This document shows, piece after piece, positions 49,495 through 58,342 of a stretch of 64,000 nucleotides of DNA. Below the pieces are notes generated by a model. It saw nothing but the letters and a program-made list of their open reading frames with translations, was not told the origin of the DNA and ran no database searches. The stretch spans positions 313,695-377,694 of the forward strand of contig JAGWHC010000001.1 in assembly GCA_028867025.1 (NCBI GenBank). Direction: 5' to 3'. Positions within the stretch are counted from its first letter, which is position 1. Each line of letters opens with the position of its first letter. The stretch is from Microcaldota archaeon (lineage in GTDB: Archaea > Micrarchaeota > Micrarchaeia > Micrarchaeales > CABMGC01). Both the position numbers and the translations under genes were made by a program.

Positions 49495-50808
49495 ATGGCT
49501 GTCAAGATCGGGTCAAAGATAAAAGGCGTCATAAAAAGAGACGGCAAAGTAATATTCACAACCACGCGCGAGATATTCCCGTTTGTGGCGGAGGAGGGGC
49601 ACGGCGACAGGGTCACTGACATTGAGGGAAACAGGTTCATCGACTTCACGAGTTTCGTCAGCGTGTACACGCTAGGCGATGACGCCAACGCGCAGATACG
49701 CAACGCGGCCAAGAAGCAGATGGACAAGATGATGCATGCCGCATTCCTCGACTTCTACTCCGAGCTGCCGGTCAGGTTTGCCGAGAAACTGGTGAAGATG
49801 TTCCCGCCGGGGTTTGGGCGAGTGTTCTTCTCCAATTCAGGGACCGAAGCGGTAGAGGATGCGATAAAGCTCGCGAAGATATTCACGAAAAGGAGCCATC
49901 TCATCGCGTTCTACGGCGCCTTCCACGGAAGAAGCCTCGGATCTCTCGCACTCACAGAGTCAAAGACTGTGCACAAGGCGCACTTCGGCCCGTTTGTCAA
50001 CGTATCTCACGCTCCATTCCCCTATCCTTACCGCTCCCATCACCCGGATGACCCAGACGAGTGCTCGAAGGAGAGCATAGACTTCATAGAGAACAACATA
50101 CTGGGCAAGGAGGTGCCTCCCGAAGAGGTTGCCGCTATATTCTTCGAGCCCATACAGGGCGAGGGCGGCTACATAGTGCCACCGATTGGCTTCTTCAAGC
50201 AGCTCAAGGAGCTGGCAGACAAGCACAACTTCCTTCTCGTGGACGACGAGATACAGGCAGGCTACCTGCGTGCTGGCAAATTCCTCGCACTCGATAACTT
50301 CGGCGTCAGGGCCGACATTTACACCATGGCAAAAGCGATAGGCGGAGGTCTTCCCCTCGGAGCAACAGTAGCGCATACTTCTCTCGGAGACACGCCTGCT
50401 GGTTCCCACGCCGGAACCTTCGGCGGAAATCTCGTATCAGTCGCAGCGGCTAACGCGTCGCTTGATTATGTGAAGAGAAACATGCGCAGCCTTCAGTCAA
50501 AGGTCAAAACGAAGGGAGAGAAGATAATGAAGAGGCTGCGCGAAATGGAGGACAGGTACGAGCTGGTGGGAGATGTGAGGGGAATGGGGTTGATGATTGC
50601 CGCTGAGCTGGTAAAGAGCAAGAGGAGCAAGGAATACGCGGTGAAGGAGCGCGACAAAATACTGATGGAGTGCTTTAACAACGGCCTGCTGCTGCTTCCT
50701 ACTGGAAAATCCGCAATAAGGATTATACCTCCAATCCCTATCTCAGACTCTGACATGGATAAGGGGCTTGACATACTTGAAGAAGCGATCAAAAACAATT
50801 CGAAATAA
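49495..50808 (+). CDS. class III pyridoxal-phosphate aminotransferase
   Basis: 437 residues. It has FFSNSGTEAVEDAIKLA near residue 110 (phosphate binding), AFYGAFHGRSLGSLALT near 140, EPIQGEGGYIVPP near 220, the LVDDEIQAGYLRAGKFLA block near 245 and the pyridoxal-lysine in TMAKAIGGGLPLGATVA near 280. Close to 4-aminobutyrate/ornithine aminotransferases and to the archaeal broad-specificity amino-acid racemase group. The substrate cannot be told from sequence alone. Overlaps the Nudix gene by 41 bases. Confidence 0.88.
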   Translation: MAVKIGSKIKGVIKRDGKVIFTTTREIFPFVAEEGHGDRVTDIEGNRFIDFTSFVSVYTLGDDANAQIRNAAKKQMDKMMHAAFLDFYSELPVRFAEKLVKMFPPGFGRVFFSNSGTEAVEDAIKLAKIFTKRSHLIAFYGAFHGRSLGSLALTESKTVHKAHFGPFVNVSHAPFPYPYRSHHPDDPDECSKESIDFIENNILGKEVPPEEVAAIFFEPIQGEGGYIVPPIGFFKQLKELADKHNFLLVDDEIQAGYLRAGKFLALDNFGVRADIYTMAKAIGGGLPLGATVAHTSLGDTPAGSHAGTFGGNLVSVAAANASLDYVKRNMRSLQSKVKTKGEKIMKRLREMEDRYELVGDVRGMGLMIAAELVKSKRSKEYAVKERDKILMECFNNGLLLLPTGKSAIRIIPPIPISDSDMDKGLDILEEAIKNNSK

Positions 50809-51283
50809 GGGCAGGACACGCACAATAAGCGAAACGTCAGCCGGGGCCGTGGTTTTCTGCATCGAGAACAACGGGATAGAGGTGCTGGCTCTGGTGCAAA
50901 ACAACGATAGGGGAGAGGAGTGGTTCGACATGCCGAAGGGCCACGTCGAGAAAGGCGAGACTCTGGTCCAGGCAGCCAACCGTGAAATCCGCGAGGAGAT
51001 AGGCCTGCCGCTTCCTCTGGATACGAATTTCCAAGAAGAGAATGTCTACACGCTTGCAAATAGGGACGTCAAGAACCGACACTACACAAGAATCAACAAG
51101 CGCGTGGTCTTTTTCCTGGCGTTCATGCACAAGAACGAAAGGAAACAGATAGTTCTGTCTCCGGAGCACAAAAGATACTACTTCATGCCCATTGAAGAGG
51201 CTGTGAAGAGGTCAAGGTTTGAAAACCAGAGGCAGCTGCTAAAGGATGCCAAAGCCTACATAACCGAGAAGTACCTCACATGA
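50768..51283 (+). CDS. Nudix hydrolase
   Basis: 171 residues. Complete Nudix box GHVEKGETLVQAANREIREEIG (residues about 58-79, all consensus Gly/Glu/Arg present). SAGAVVFCIENNGIEVLALVQN before it is the usual first strand pair. Ap4A-type or nucleotide-housekeeping activity is likely; the exact substrate is unknown. The start ATG at 50768 overlaps the aminotransferase by 41 bases. A later start would cut into a basic segment but keep the domain. Its end overlaps convergent PolD large subunit by 8 bases. Confidence 0.88.
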   Translation: MTYLKKRSKTIRNKGRTRTISETSAGAVVFCIENNGIEVLALVQNNDRGEEWFDMPKGHVEKGETLVQAANREIREEIGLPLPLDTNFQEENVYTLANRDVKNRHYTRINKRVVFFLAFMHKNERKQIVLSPEHKRYYFMPIEEAVKRSRFENQRQLLKDAKAYITEKYLT

Positions 51284-54200
51284 AGTTCACAAGGTTGAAC
51301 TGCCCCTTATTCTCCTCTACGTTGAGCTCAAGACTTCCGAACAGGTTGTCTATCTCGTCCTTTATCAGCTCAAGCCTCTGCTTCGTGTAGATATCAAGGT
51401 TGTATCTGTCAGCGAGCTTGATGGAGGTCGCCAGATACTTCTCTATGCTACCCTTGGATATTGTGAGTAGCAACTTGCCTCCGCAGTTAGGCCTTGTGCA
51501 CTTCCCGCTCAGCGGAACTCTCCTGTACTTTGCATTGCAGCTAGCGCAACGGAACTGCTGCCTCGAGAACGAGTGCAGGTTGCCTATTAGGTCGCGTATG
51601 AAGTGCCCGTTTATCAGCCTCCTTGCGGCATCACGCTTGTCTATCGACTCGAGCATGTCCATTATCCTGAACTCCTCGTCTATCTTCTCGTCCATTGTCT
51701 TCAGCACGGTGTAGATGCTCTTCTTCGGCGAGTTCTTAATTACATTCACTGATGATGCATGCGTGAATCCTAGACCCTCGAACGCCCCCTCGGTCCTCAG
51801 CCTGCTCTCGACCTGCTCGACCTTCGCCTCTGAAGGCGCAGCGCCTGCAAAGGTTTTGTTGTAGAAGTCAAGATCGTACGCGGAGCACACATCCATAGCG
51901 TGCACCTCATCATCCACCTCTTCCGGCCTTACCCTTGTCATCAGCAGAAGCGGCTCGTCCATGGTGCCACCTATGCTTACCGGCAGGTACTCGCGCGAGA
52001 AGTTGATGAGCGCGTCAAGTAGCAGCATTATGGTGTCCTCGTCACCATCCGCATTTCTCCTCCTTGCCGATATCGTGTACGGATGCGCGAAACCGACGTT
52101 CGCGTCCGTGAAACCGATAAGCCTGTTCAGCACTGCGCACGATGTGTGCGGCGATAGCGTGAGCATAAGCTGGCCCACAAGATCCTGCGCGCTGTTCGCG
52201 TTGTAGAACGGAGGCATGCCGTAAAGCCGTTGAAGCATCTCGTCCACAAACCTCGATATGCTGAGCAGGTAGTCTCCCCCTCGCCTATTGACTATCACGT
52301 CCTGGTGCTTCAGCTCGAGCAACTGGTCGTCGTTCTCCAGCTTCCCGCCTTCGTAGTCCTTCTCATATCCGAGTTCCCTGAGCTTGTCAACGCTCACCCC
52401 TATCTCTCTGGGATAAAAGTGCGTTATCGGCATGTCAGTTGCGTCGAACCTTGCAGTTCCGTCTTTGAATATCGGCACATTGAACATCGAACGCAGTATG
52501 CCCTTCTCCACAGGTTCCGCAACCTTGTTCTTGTTCATCAGGCCCTTGACGCCCTTGATGGTTTTCGGAAGCTTCGGCGAACCCAGCCTCGCGACAGCGT
52601 TCGAGACGAGCTTTGGAAAATCTATCTCGCGCTGCTCGTACGCCTGCGTCTCGCTTCCGCATCTCACGCACGTCTCACTTTCCTGCCTGGTTCCGCACTT
52701 CGGGCAGACCCTCTCTATGCTCGCACGCTTCTTACACGCGTAGCAATATGGCGAATCGAGCCTGTTCCCGCAGGATTTGCAAACGTATCTGGCGATCTCT
52801 ATGCGCACCGCGGGCTTTCCGAACCTCTTCGACTCCGAAGCGTACGTGCTCGCTATGTTTCTTTCCTTGCCGCCCTCGTATCCCACTGGAAACAGCACGT
52901 TCGGGGATGGCGTCATCAGCCTCTCGCCCGCCTTCTCAGGCCTGCCTATCCTAGCCCCGATGAATGTGCTTCTTTTCATGAGCTTCACCGTGGACACTGA
53001 ATTGACCAATGCCAGGGCCCCATCCTGCTGCTTCTCATATTTGTCCATGATTTCCGCATTCAGGTGCCCCTCACCGTCTTGCACGAATCCGAAGGACACG
53101 AGCAGGCTCTGTGCGAATTCCCTGCCTATCTTTATGTTTTCGTTTTCCGGAACAGCAGGCACCATGAGCTGCTCGAGAGTCTTGTTCAGTCCCTCATTTC
53201 CGGCGGCATCGGAAAGCACCAGCCCGTCGATTTCGAAAAGCGTTTTCTTCATGTCTACGCTTGTAGCTATTCGCTGTGCAAGAAGCTTGATTTGCTCCTC
53301 GCTCACAGCCTGGAATTCCATCAGGAATCTGGGATGCAACGGCACTCCGTATTTCTTTGACATGACGAACGCATCCTCAAAGGTCAGTGTCTCGTGCTTC
53401 AGGTTTGCCATGCTTCCGCCCGCAGCCCTTAGTTCCGCTTCCCACAGCTCTTCCACGTAGCTGCTTGGCTGGAGCGGCGTGTTCGTCTTCTTGAAGTCGC
53501 CGTACGTGACGAGTATGTCGCCCAGGGCTATTATCTTTACAACATCCTTCTTGACCCTGGCGGCGGTTTCAGCGTCGTTGATCCGCAGAGTCTCTCCCGA
53601 TCTCAGCTTGACAAAGGGTCCCTCTATCGAGTCCACTGGCGCCGCCACGCATCCCTTGCCTGGCAGCTCTATCATCAACTGCGTGCCTATGCTTATGAAA
53701 TCGTCGAGTAATATCATCGTCGCTGGGCTGAAGCCCTTTGCCGCTATGCCTGTCATCCGGCTCCTGCCGTACCTGAGCCTGAAGCCTCCGAAATGTTTCG
53801 GATAGGCCAGCACAGGCCTGCCAGCAACAAGTTTTTCCAGGAAAACTGCTGTCTCGCTCTTCGAACCTTCGTCGCTCTTCTTGCCCTTGTCTATGGTGAT
53901 TATGCTGTCGAGCCAGCTCCAGTCCATGCCAGCCTTCTTCACCTCCCTCGAAACGCTCTTCGCCTTTTGGGCGATGCTGCTCACCACCAGCGGTACGCCT
54001 CCCCTTATCCTGTTGGTGACAGGCACCTCCTTGCCCACGAACCCCATTCTGGACATGTTCGAGTGCACGCTTATCTCAGTGTCTTCGGTGGGCACGCCCT
54101 CCACGCACACCGGGCAGTTGCCTACTATCGTGCGTATCTCGTCTGGGTGCGGCTTGTATTGCAGCGGCACCACTCTCTCGTGGTATATCTCGACCTCCTC

Positions 54201-54737
54201 CACATACCTCTCAACCTCGTCCTTCGTCGCCTTGTAGTCGCCTATGTTGAAGAACTTCCTGGCATAGTCGGCGTATGCCACAGACATCGCAACAGAGGTT
54301 CCGCCGGCGCTTCTTATCGGCCCCGCATAGAAGACAGCTATGTAATCGGAATTGTCAGCGTTCTTGTAGTGCGCGACGTACTGCATTCCTTCAGTGGGAG
54401 CCACCAGAACACCGTCTGTCTTTATGGCAAGCGCCACTCTCACCGCGAGCTCTATGCGCTTTATTGTTTCGTAGCCCGCGAACTCGTCGCTGGTGCAAAT
54501 CTCCTTTATGGCTTCGAATATCAGCTCGCTCTGCGTCTTCCCTTTCTGGTTTCTTGAAATTATTTCAGCAATTCCCTGCACGCCAAGGAGCCCCTCCACC
54601 CTTTCGGGCAGGCCGGGCGCGACCTTGATCTCCACGTAGGGCTTGGGATCGAAACCCGCCTCCTTCGCCTTATTGGCGACTTCGTAAGCAGCGTCGAAAG
54701 TCTTCTCCAAGCCGTTAAAGTATTCATCAACGCTCAA
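51276..54737 (-). CDS. polC: DNA polymerase D large subunit (DP2)
   Basis: 1153 residues, without an intein. The N-terminal region has SAGGTSVAMSVAYADY and the GVPTEDTEISVHSNMSRMG block. A cluster of CxxC zinc motifs lies near 650-700 (CKSCGNRL, CYACKKR, CPKCGTR, CVRCGSE). The catalytic aspartates are in RRRNADGDEDTIMLLLD (about 890-905), and a C-terminal zinc site CASCNAKYRRVPLSGKCTRPNCGG is near 1060. This double-psi barrel polymerase is the main archaeal replicase outside Crenarchaeota. DP1 lies directly upstream, 8 bases away. The RNA-polymerase-like catalytic core is intact. Confidence 0.97.
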   Translation of the reverse strand: MSVDEYFNGLEKTFDAAYEVANKAKEAGFDPKPYVEIKVAPGLPERVEGLLGVQGIAEIISRNQKGKTQSELIFEAIKEICTSDEFAGYETIKRIELAVRVALAIKTDGVLVAPTEGMQYVAHYKNADNSDYIAVFYAGPIRSAGGTSVAMSVAYADYARKFFNIGDYKATKDEVERYVEEVEIYHERVVPLQYKPHPDEIRTIVGNCPVCVEGVPTEDTEISVHSNMSRMGFVGKEVPVTNRIRGGVPLVVSSIAQKAKSVSREVKKAGMDWSWLDSIITIDKGKKSDEGSKSETAVFLEKLVAGRPVLAYPKHFGGFRLRYGRSRMTGIAAKGFSPATMILLDDFISIGTQLMIELPGKGCVAAPVDSIEGPFVKLRSGETLRINDAETAARVKKDVVKIIALGDILVTYGDFKKTNTPLQPSSYVEELWEAELRAAGGSMANLKHETLTFEDAFVMSKKYGVPLHPRFLMEFQAVSEEQIKLLAQRIATSVDMKKTLFEIDGLVLSDAAGNEGLNKTLEQLMVPAVPENENIKIGREFAQSLLVSFGFVQDGEGHLNAEIMDKYEKQQDGALALVNSVSTVKLMKRSTFIGARIGRPEKAGERLMTPSPNVLFPVGYEGGKERNIASTYASESKRFGKPAVRIEIARYVCKSCGNRLDSPYCYACKKRASIERVCPKCGTRQESETCVRCGSETQAYEQREIDFPKLVSNAVARLGSPKLPKTIKGVKGLMNKNKVAEPVEKGILRSMFNVPIFKDGTARFDATDMPITHFYPREIGVSVDKLRELGYEKDYEGGKLENDDQLLELKHQDVIVNRRGGDYLLSISRFVDEMLQRLYGMPPFYNANSAQDLVGQLMLTLSPHTSCAVLNRLIGFTDANVGFAHPYTISARRRNADGDEDTIMLLLDALINFSREYLPVSIGGTMDEPLLLMTRVRPEEVDDEVHAMDVCSAYDLDFYNKTFAGAAPSEAKVEQVESRLRTEGAFEGLGFTHASSVNVIKNSPKKSIYTVLKTMDEKIDEEFRIMDMLESIDKRDAARRLINGHFIRDLIGNLHSFSRQQFRCASCNAKYRRVPLSGKCTRPNCGGKLLLTISKGSIEKYLATSIKLADRYNLDIYTKQRLELIKDEIDNLFGSLELNVEENKGQFNLVNFM

Positions 54738-54745
54738 CCAATCGC

Positions 54746-56269
54746 CTACAAACCATTGAAATCCATCACGCTCAGTCTTGCGCTCTTCGTCTCGTATATC
54801 GGGAGAAGGCCTGGGGACGGAACGTGACCCTGCTTTACCTGGTACCCTGTCCTTCCCTGCCAGGTGCCGCTGTTCACGAGCAGGGTTCCGTGATATGCAT
54901 CATATCCGTTCTTGTGTATGTGGCCCATGTGAAGTATGTCGGGCACCTCGTTGATCACAAGCGCGTCGTCCTTGCTCGGCACAACTATGTTGCCTCCGTA
55001 TATCGGGGACAGGTGCCTGCGCCTGAGTATCTCTTTCATCGCGTCTGTGGGCGCACTGTACGTGCACCCCGGTATGCTTCTTATCACCGAATCCAGTGAC
55101 GTGCCGTGATATGCGAGTATCTTGACCCCGTGGAGGTTCAGATAGCAGGGATTGGTCATCATGTGGACGTTCTCGCGCTTGAAGTCCTTCATGAAGCCGT
55201 TGCCAACCTTAGGCTGCGGCTCAGCGCGCTGCACCGCATCGTGGTTTCCTGGTATGACAAACACCTCCATGTAATCAGGGATGTGCTCCAGGAAGCTGAA
55301 GAAGACGGAGTACTGCTTGTAGATGTCGTCTATGGCAAGCTCCCTGTCCTGCTCCGGATACACACCTATGCCGTCCACCAGGTCTCCGGCCACGACAACA
55401 TATTTTATCTTCTCCGCAAGGTCTTTCCTGTTGTCTACCCCCCCGTTGATCCATTCCAGGAACTTCCCGAATTCCTTCTCCATGAAAAGCTTGTGGCCCA
55501 CATGCACGTCAGACACCATTGCTATCGCCACATCGTCGTCGCTTACGTTCGGCTGGTGTATCGGCACGTCGGGCCAGAGTATGCGGCTCGCGATTACGAA
55601 GGTGTTCCAGGTTTTGCCCTTCACAGCCACCACATCGTCCTTCACCAGCTTCGAAGCCGCGTCAAAAACCTCGTTCTGCTCGTCCTTCTGCCTTCGCGCC
55701 GGTCTCATGAACAGTACCCTCACAGTTCCGCTCTCGTCCTCGAGCGTGATCATTATGTTGCCCTTTGCGGTGATGACCTTGTCGTACACCATGCCCACCG
55801 CGGCGAGCTCGCGGCCGTTCATGTACTGCTTTATGCTCTCTATGCTTCCTATTATCCCGCTGAAGCCGTTGCCGTATGACCTTATTATCTCCCGGATCCT
55901 CGTGAACCTGTCTTGGAAATAGTTCACGAAGTCGCTGACGTTCGAAGATGTCCTTTCTATTTTCACATCCCTCGCCCTGAACTCAGGGTCTATGTCCTTC
56001 GCAACAGGCTTGAAGTCGCTCGGCCTTATCACCTCGACCTGCACCGGTGCATTCTTCTCCGCCTTCGCATCCGTCAATATCTCCTGGAGCTCCTTCTTCC
56101 CCAGAACCTTACTGCCAGAGCTCTGGTAACGTTCAATCACTTCAGCAACAAGCGCTTCCATATCTACGTTTTCAAAATCAGAATCGGAGAGTTCAGAGCT
56201 TATTATCACCCTGCCGCTCAATCGCGACACGAGTTCCAACAAAGCCCCCTTCCCCACAAAAACGCCCAA
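54746..56269 (-). CDS. polB: DNA polymerase D small subunit (DP1), 3'-5' exonuclease
   Basis: 507 residues. A helical N-terminal domain and OB fold (about 110-235, GNIMITLEDESGTVRVLFM) precede a Mre11-like phosphoesterase: DVHVGHKLF near residue 251, VAGDLVDGIG near 291, PGNHDAVQ near 343, YHGTSLD near 390 and MGHIHKNGYDAYHG near 450. It proofreads for DP2, and the active site is complete. Immediately upstream of DP2 on the minus strand. The 96 bases before its ATG are A/T-rich and hold its promoter. Confidence 0.95.
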   Translation of the reverse strand: MGVFVGKGALLELVSRLSGRVIISSELSDSDFENVDMEALVAEVIERYQSSGSKVLGKKELQEILTDAKAEKNAPVQVEVIRPSDFKPVAKDIDPEFRARDVKIERTSSNVSDFVNYFQDRFTRIREIIRSYGNGFSGIIGSIESIKQYMNGRELAAVGMVYDKVITAKGNIMITLEDESGTVRVLFMRPARRQKDEQNEVFDAASKLVKDDVVAVKGKTWNTFVIASRILWPDVPIHQPNVSDDDVAIAMVSDVHVGHKLFMEKEFGKFLEWINGGVDNRKDLAEKIKYVVVAGDLVDGIGVYPEQDRELAIDDIYKQYSVFFSFLEHIPDYMEVFVIPGNHDAVQRAEPQPKVGNGFMKDFKRENVHMMTNPCYLNLHGVKILAYHGTSLDSVIRSIPGCTYSAPTDAMKEILRRRHLSPIYGGNIVVPSKDDALVINEVPDILHMGHIHKNGYDAYHGTLLVNSGTWQGRTGYQVKQGHVPSPGLLPIYETKSARLSVMDFNGL

Positions 56270-56366
56270 AACAATTAGTGTAGCACTTTTCTCATCAGCG
56301 TTATATAAACCTTTACGAGTTTTGTGGTGCTAGCACATACAAGAAAACAAAAATCTGCTAAATCAG

Positions 56367-56636
56367 TCAGTCCTTTACCGATTCCAGCAGGCTGAGTATG
56401 TTCCAGATCACTGTCCTTGCATAGGGAGGGAGATTGATGTCGTTGCTCACCTCGTCTATTTTGTAGGTTGCGGTAGAGGACCTCATGGAGTAGTTGCCCT
56501 CTCCCTGCGACAGCGCCTTCTTCGCCTCCTCGAGCGCAGCCTTCACGTTCCTCGGCACGCTGTTGTCGTTCAGCAAAATATCGATCTGCTGCTTTACCTG
56601 AGTGATTGTCTCTTCGTGCTTCTTGTCGTCCTTCAT
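56367..56636 (-). CDS. UPF0147 family protein
   Basis: 89 residues from the ATG at 56636; the longer frame runs into the tRNA-Arg gene and is rejected. It matches UPF0147: ITQVKQQIDILLNDNSVPRNVKAALEEAKKAL, then SSTATYKIDEVSNDINLPPYARTVIWNILSLLESV. An all-helical small archaeal protein of unknown function. It begins 11 bases after the tRNA-Arg 3' end, so a single transcript tatD, tRNA-Arg, UPF0147 is likely. An in-frame A/T-rich region follows its stop. Confidence 0.85.
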   Translation of the reverse strand: MKDDKKHEETITQVKQQIDILLNDNSVPRNVKAALEEAKKALSQGEGNYSMRSSTATYKIDEVSNDINLPPYARTVIWNILSLLESVKD

Positions 56637-56646
56637 ATGAACACCA

Positions 56647-56736
56647 CGGGCCCGGCGGGATTTGAACCCGCGACCTTCAGCTTGCCTTGCACATGCATAG
56701 AAGGCTGTTGCTCTATCCAAGCTGAGCTACGAGCCC
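56647..56736 (-). tRNA. tRNA-Arg (TCT) with a 15-nt intron
   Basis: Acceptor GGGCTCG/CGGGCCC (one G-U), D stem GCTC/GAGC, anticodon loop CTTCTA-A with anticodon TCT, T arm GCGGG-TTCAAAT-CCCGC, discriminator G. A 15-base intron (56683-56697) lies after base 37. After removal the length is 75 bases. The anticodon stem has four good pairs and an A27-A43 mismatch at its top. CCA is not encoded. It is placed 6 bases after the tatD stop and 11 bases before the UPF0147 start. Confidence 0.93.
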
Positions 56737-56742
56737 AGCTTA

Positions 56743-57510
56743 TCATATATAAAACAGACTTCTTATGTTTTCTGTTGTTTTTGTCGCGACTTCTTCCAGA
56801 GAAATGCCCTTCAGAACTGCGATTGTCTCGCAGACGCCTATCACGTCCGCGGGCGTTTTCCCAACAATTGGGGAATCTGTCTCAACGACTATGCTATTAA
56901 GCCCAACCTCATTTATAATCCTTTTCCTCTTTCCTGTCATTGCCGGAGGTATCGAGATAAAATAGCCTTTTTTCGATAGTTCAAGTGCCTGCTTCTCGTC
57001 ACCTTCAAAAAAGTGAAATAACGCCTTTCTTATTCCGTTTTCTGCCAAAATGTTGGCAATTTCGTCAAGCGCACCGCGCGAGTGTATCACCACCGGCATG
57101 TTCAGGTCCTTTGCGAGCTGCACCTGCTTCACGAAAATGTCCTTTTGCAGCTCCAGGTTGTTTTTGTCAGCCACTTTCGTATCGATTCCAACCTCCCCTA
57201 TGCCAACAATCTTCATGCTGTTTTTTATGAGCCCGCCGATTTCCAGTACAGAGTTCGCGTCAGAGGCGGCAAAATCCGGGCCTATGCCCACTACAGCAAA
57301 AACTTGCTCGCGCTCGGCTATCCTAGCGCATTCAAAATTGTCCTTCGCGCTGCCTCCCGCGGTTATGATTGTGCCCACGCCTTTTGCGCGCGCTTCGTGA
57401 ACCGCCTCAGCAGGATCATCAAACAAGTTGAGGTGGCAATGAGCGTCAGAGAATTCTCCGATTGCTTCCTGCTTGACCCGCTCTATAGCAAGGGTCTGGC
57501 CGTACTGCAA
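56743..57510 (-). CDS. TatD-family metal-dependent hydrolase
   Basis: 255 residues. TIM-barrel amidohydrolase-like nuclease: FSDAHCHLNLFDD near residue 20 (HxH metal site), GIGEVGID near 106, PVVIHSRGA near 141, LFHFFEGD near 163, VVETDSPI near 208 and TTENIRSLF at the C-terminus. TatD proteins are 3'-5' nucleases and deoxyribonucleases in DNA repair and decay. The TatD-type FxGxxxE position reads FHFFEGD here. tRNA-Arg follows 6 bases after the stop. Confidence 0.88.
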   Translation of the reverse strand: MQYGQTLAIERVKQEAIGEFSDAHCHLNLFDDPAEAVHEARAKGVGTIITAGGSAKDNFECARIAEREQVFAVVGIGPDFAASDANSVLEIGGLIKNSMKIVGIGEVGIDTKVADKNNLELQKDIFVKQVQLAKDLNMPVVIHSRGALDEIANILAENGIRKALFHFFEGDEKQALELSKKGYFISIPPAMTGKRKRIINEVGLNSIVVETDSPIVGKTPADVIGVCETIAVLKGISLEEVATKTTENIRSLFYI

Positions 57511-57565
57511 AAGAGCACCGGATTCAATCCGAATCTTAGCTATTTATGAGTTCTGATTCGCGGGA

Positions 57566-58282
57566 TTAAACCATGGCTTTTGCCATGATGACTTCCTTGC
57601 GCTTCCTCACATGCATACGCGCATACTCCTCTTTCTGCCTCCTCGCATCCTTTAGGCATTCTATCAGAGCAAGCTCCGCCACGCTGCCATGGCCGTCTTC
57701 TTTTAACACAAGCCTGTCAAGCTCTCTTCTTGTTATCTCCTTTACTTTGCTCAGGTTATCAGAGTCTAGCCCGTCCAGAGCGGTCACGACCCTGTCAGCG
57801 ATTTTGGCGTTTTGTTTCTCCAGCCTGTTCTGGAAACTTGCGGAGTTGTTCACGAAGAAGGTAATTTCGAAAGTGGATCCGAAACGCGAATAGAAGCCGC
57901 TGTACTTTCTCGCCTCTGCATCTCTTATGCTTCCGTGCGGATTCCATAGTGGAAGGCGTACGCCATCCTTAGCATTAACAGTATACACTTTTCCAGTATT
58001 CTTGTCCGTTTTTCCAAGTATTATGAAGTCAGGCAGGTGAAGTGTCAGGACGCCTGTGCTCTCATTCAGTTTGCAAGGAAATTCCACTATCTGGTAAACC
58101 GCTTTGTATCCCTGATCAAGAAGCTCCTCTCTGATCCCCTTTTCTCTGCCTCCTATAAAGCCCGTACACTCTAGCGTGTGTGACTCTATTAGCTTGCGAT
58201 ATGTGCCGTCCGGGTCTGCGGCTCCGATCGCCTGTTGAATCTGCTCCGGTTGCAAACTCTCCCCAACGCCGAAATATCTCAA
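57566..58282 (-). CDS. hypothetical protein
   Basis: 238 residues, soluble, without signal peptide. The middle part is beta-rich (GVLTLHLPDFIILGKTDKNTGKVYTVNAKDGVRLPLW), and the C-terminal 90 residues are helical and highly basic (EYARMHVRKRKEVIMAKAMV). Two cysteines only. No family recognised. It is divergent from the DUF929 gene, with which it shares an A/T-rich promoter zone. Lower G/C than its neighbours. Confidence 0.6.
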   Translation of the reverse strand: MRYFGVGESLQPEQIQQAIGAADPDGTYRKLIESHTLECTGFIGGREKGIREELLDQGYKAVYQIVEFPCKLNESTGVLTLHLPDFIILGKTDKNTGKVYTVNAKDGVRLPLWNPHGSIRDAEARKYSGFYSRFGSTFEITFFVNNSASFQNRLEKQNAKIADRVVTALDGLDSDNLSKVKEITRRELDRLVLKEDGHGSVAELALIECLKDARRQKEEYARMHVRKRKEVIMAKAMV

Positions 58283-58287
58283 AATCC

Positions 58288-58298
58288 TTTTATATATG
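58288..58298 (+). promoter_or_regulatory. TATA box of the DUF929 gene
   Basis: The TTTATATATG stretch lies about 50 bases before the ATG at 58343, which gives a short leader of about 25 bases. Confidence 0.45.
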
Positions 58299-58342
58299 TT
58301 CTTGTACTAATAGTTACCACAACAACAAGGTTAGTATTTTTC

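Noticed and set aside
53793-54557. 254-codon frame on the plus strand over the PolD large subunit gene
   Set aside because: Antisense to the conserved N-terminal part of DP2; no promoter or motif.
51276-54737. intein in the PolD large subunit (common in archaea)
   Set aside because: The length of 1153 residues is that of an uninterrupted DP2, and the catalytic region is continuous.
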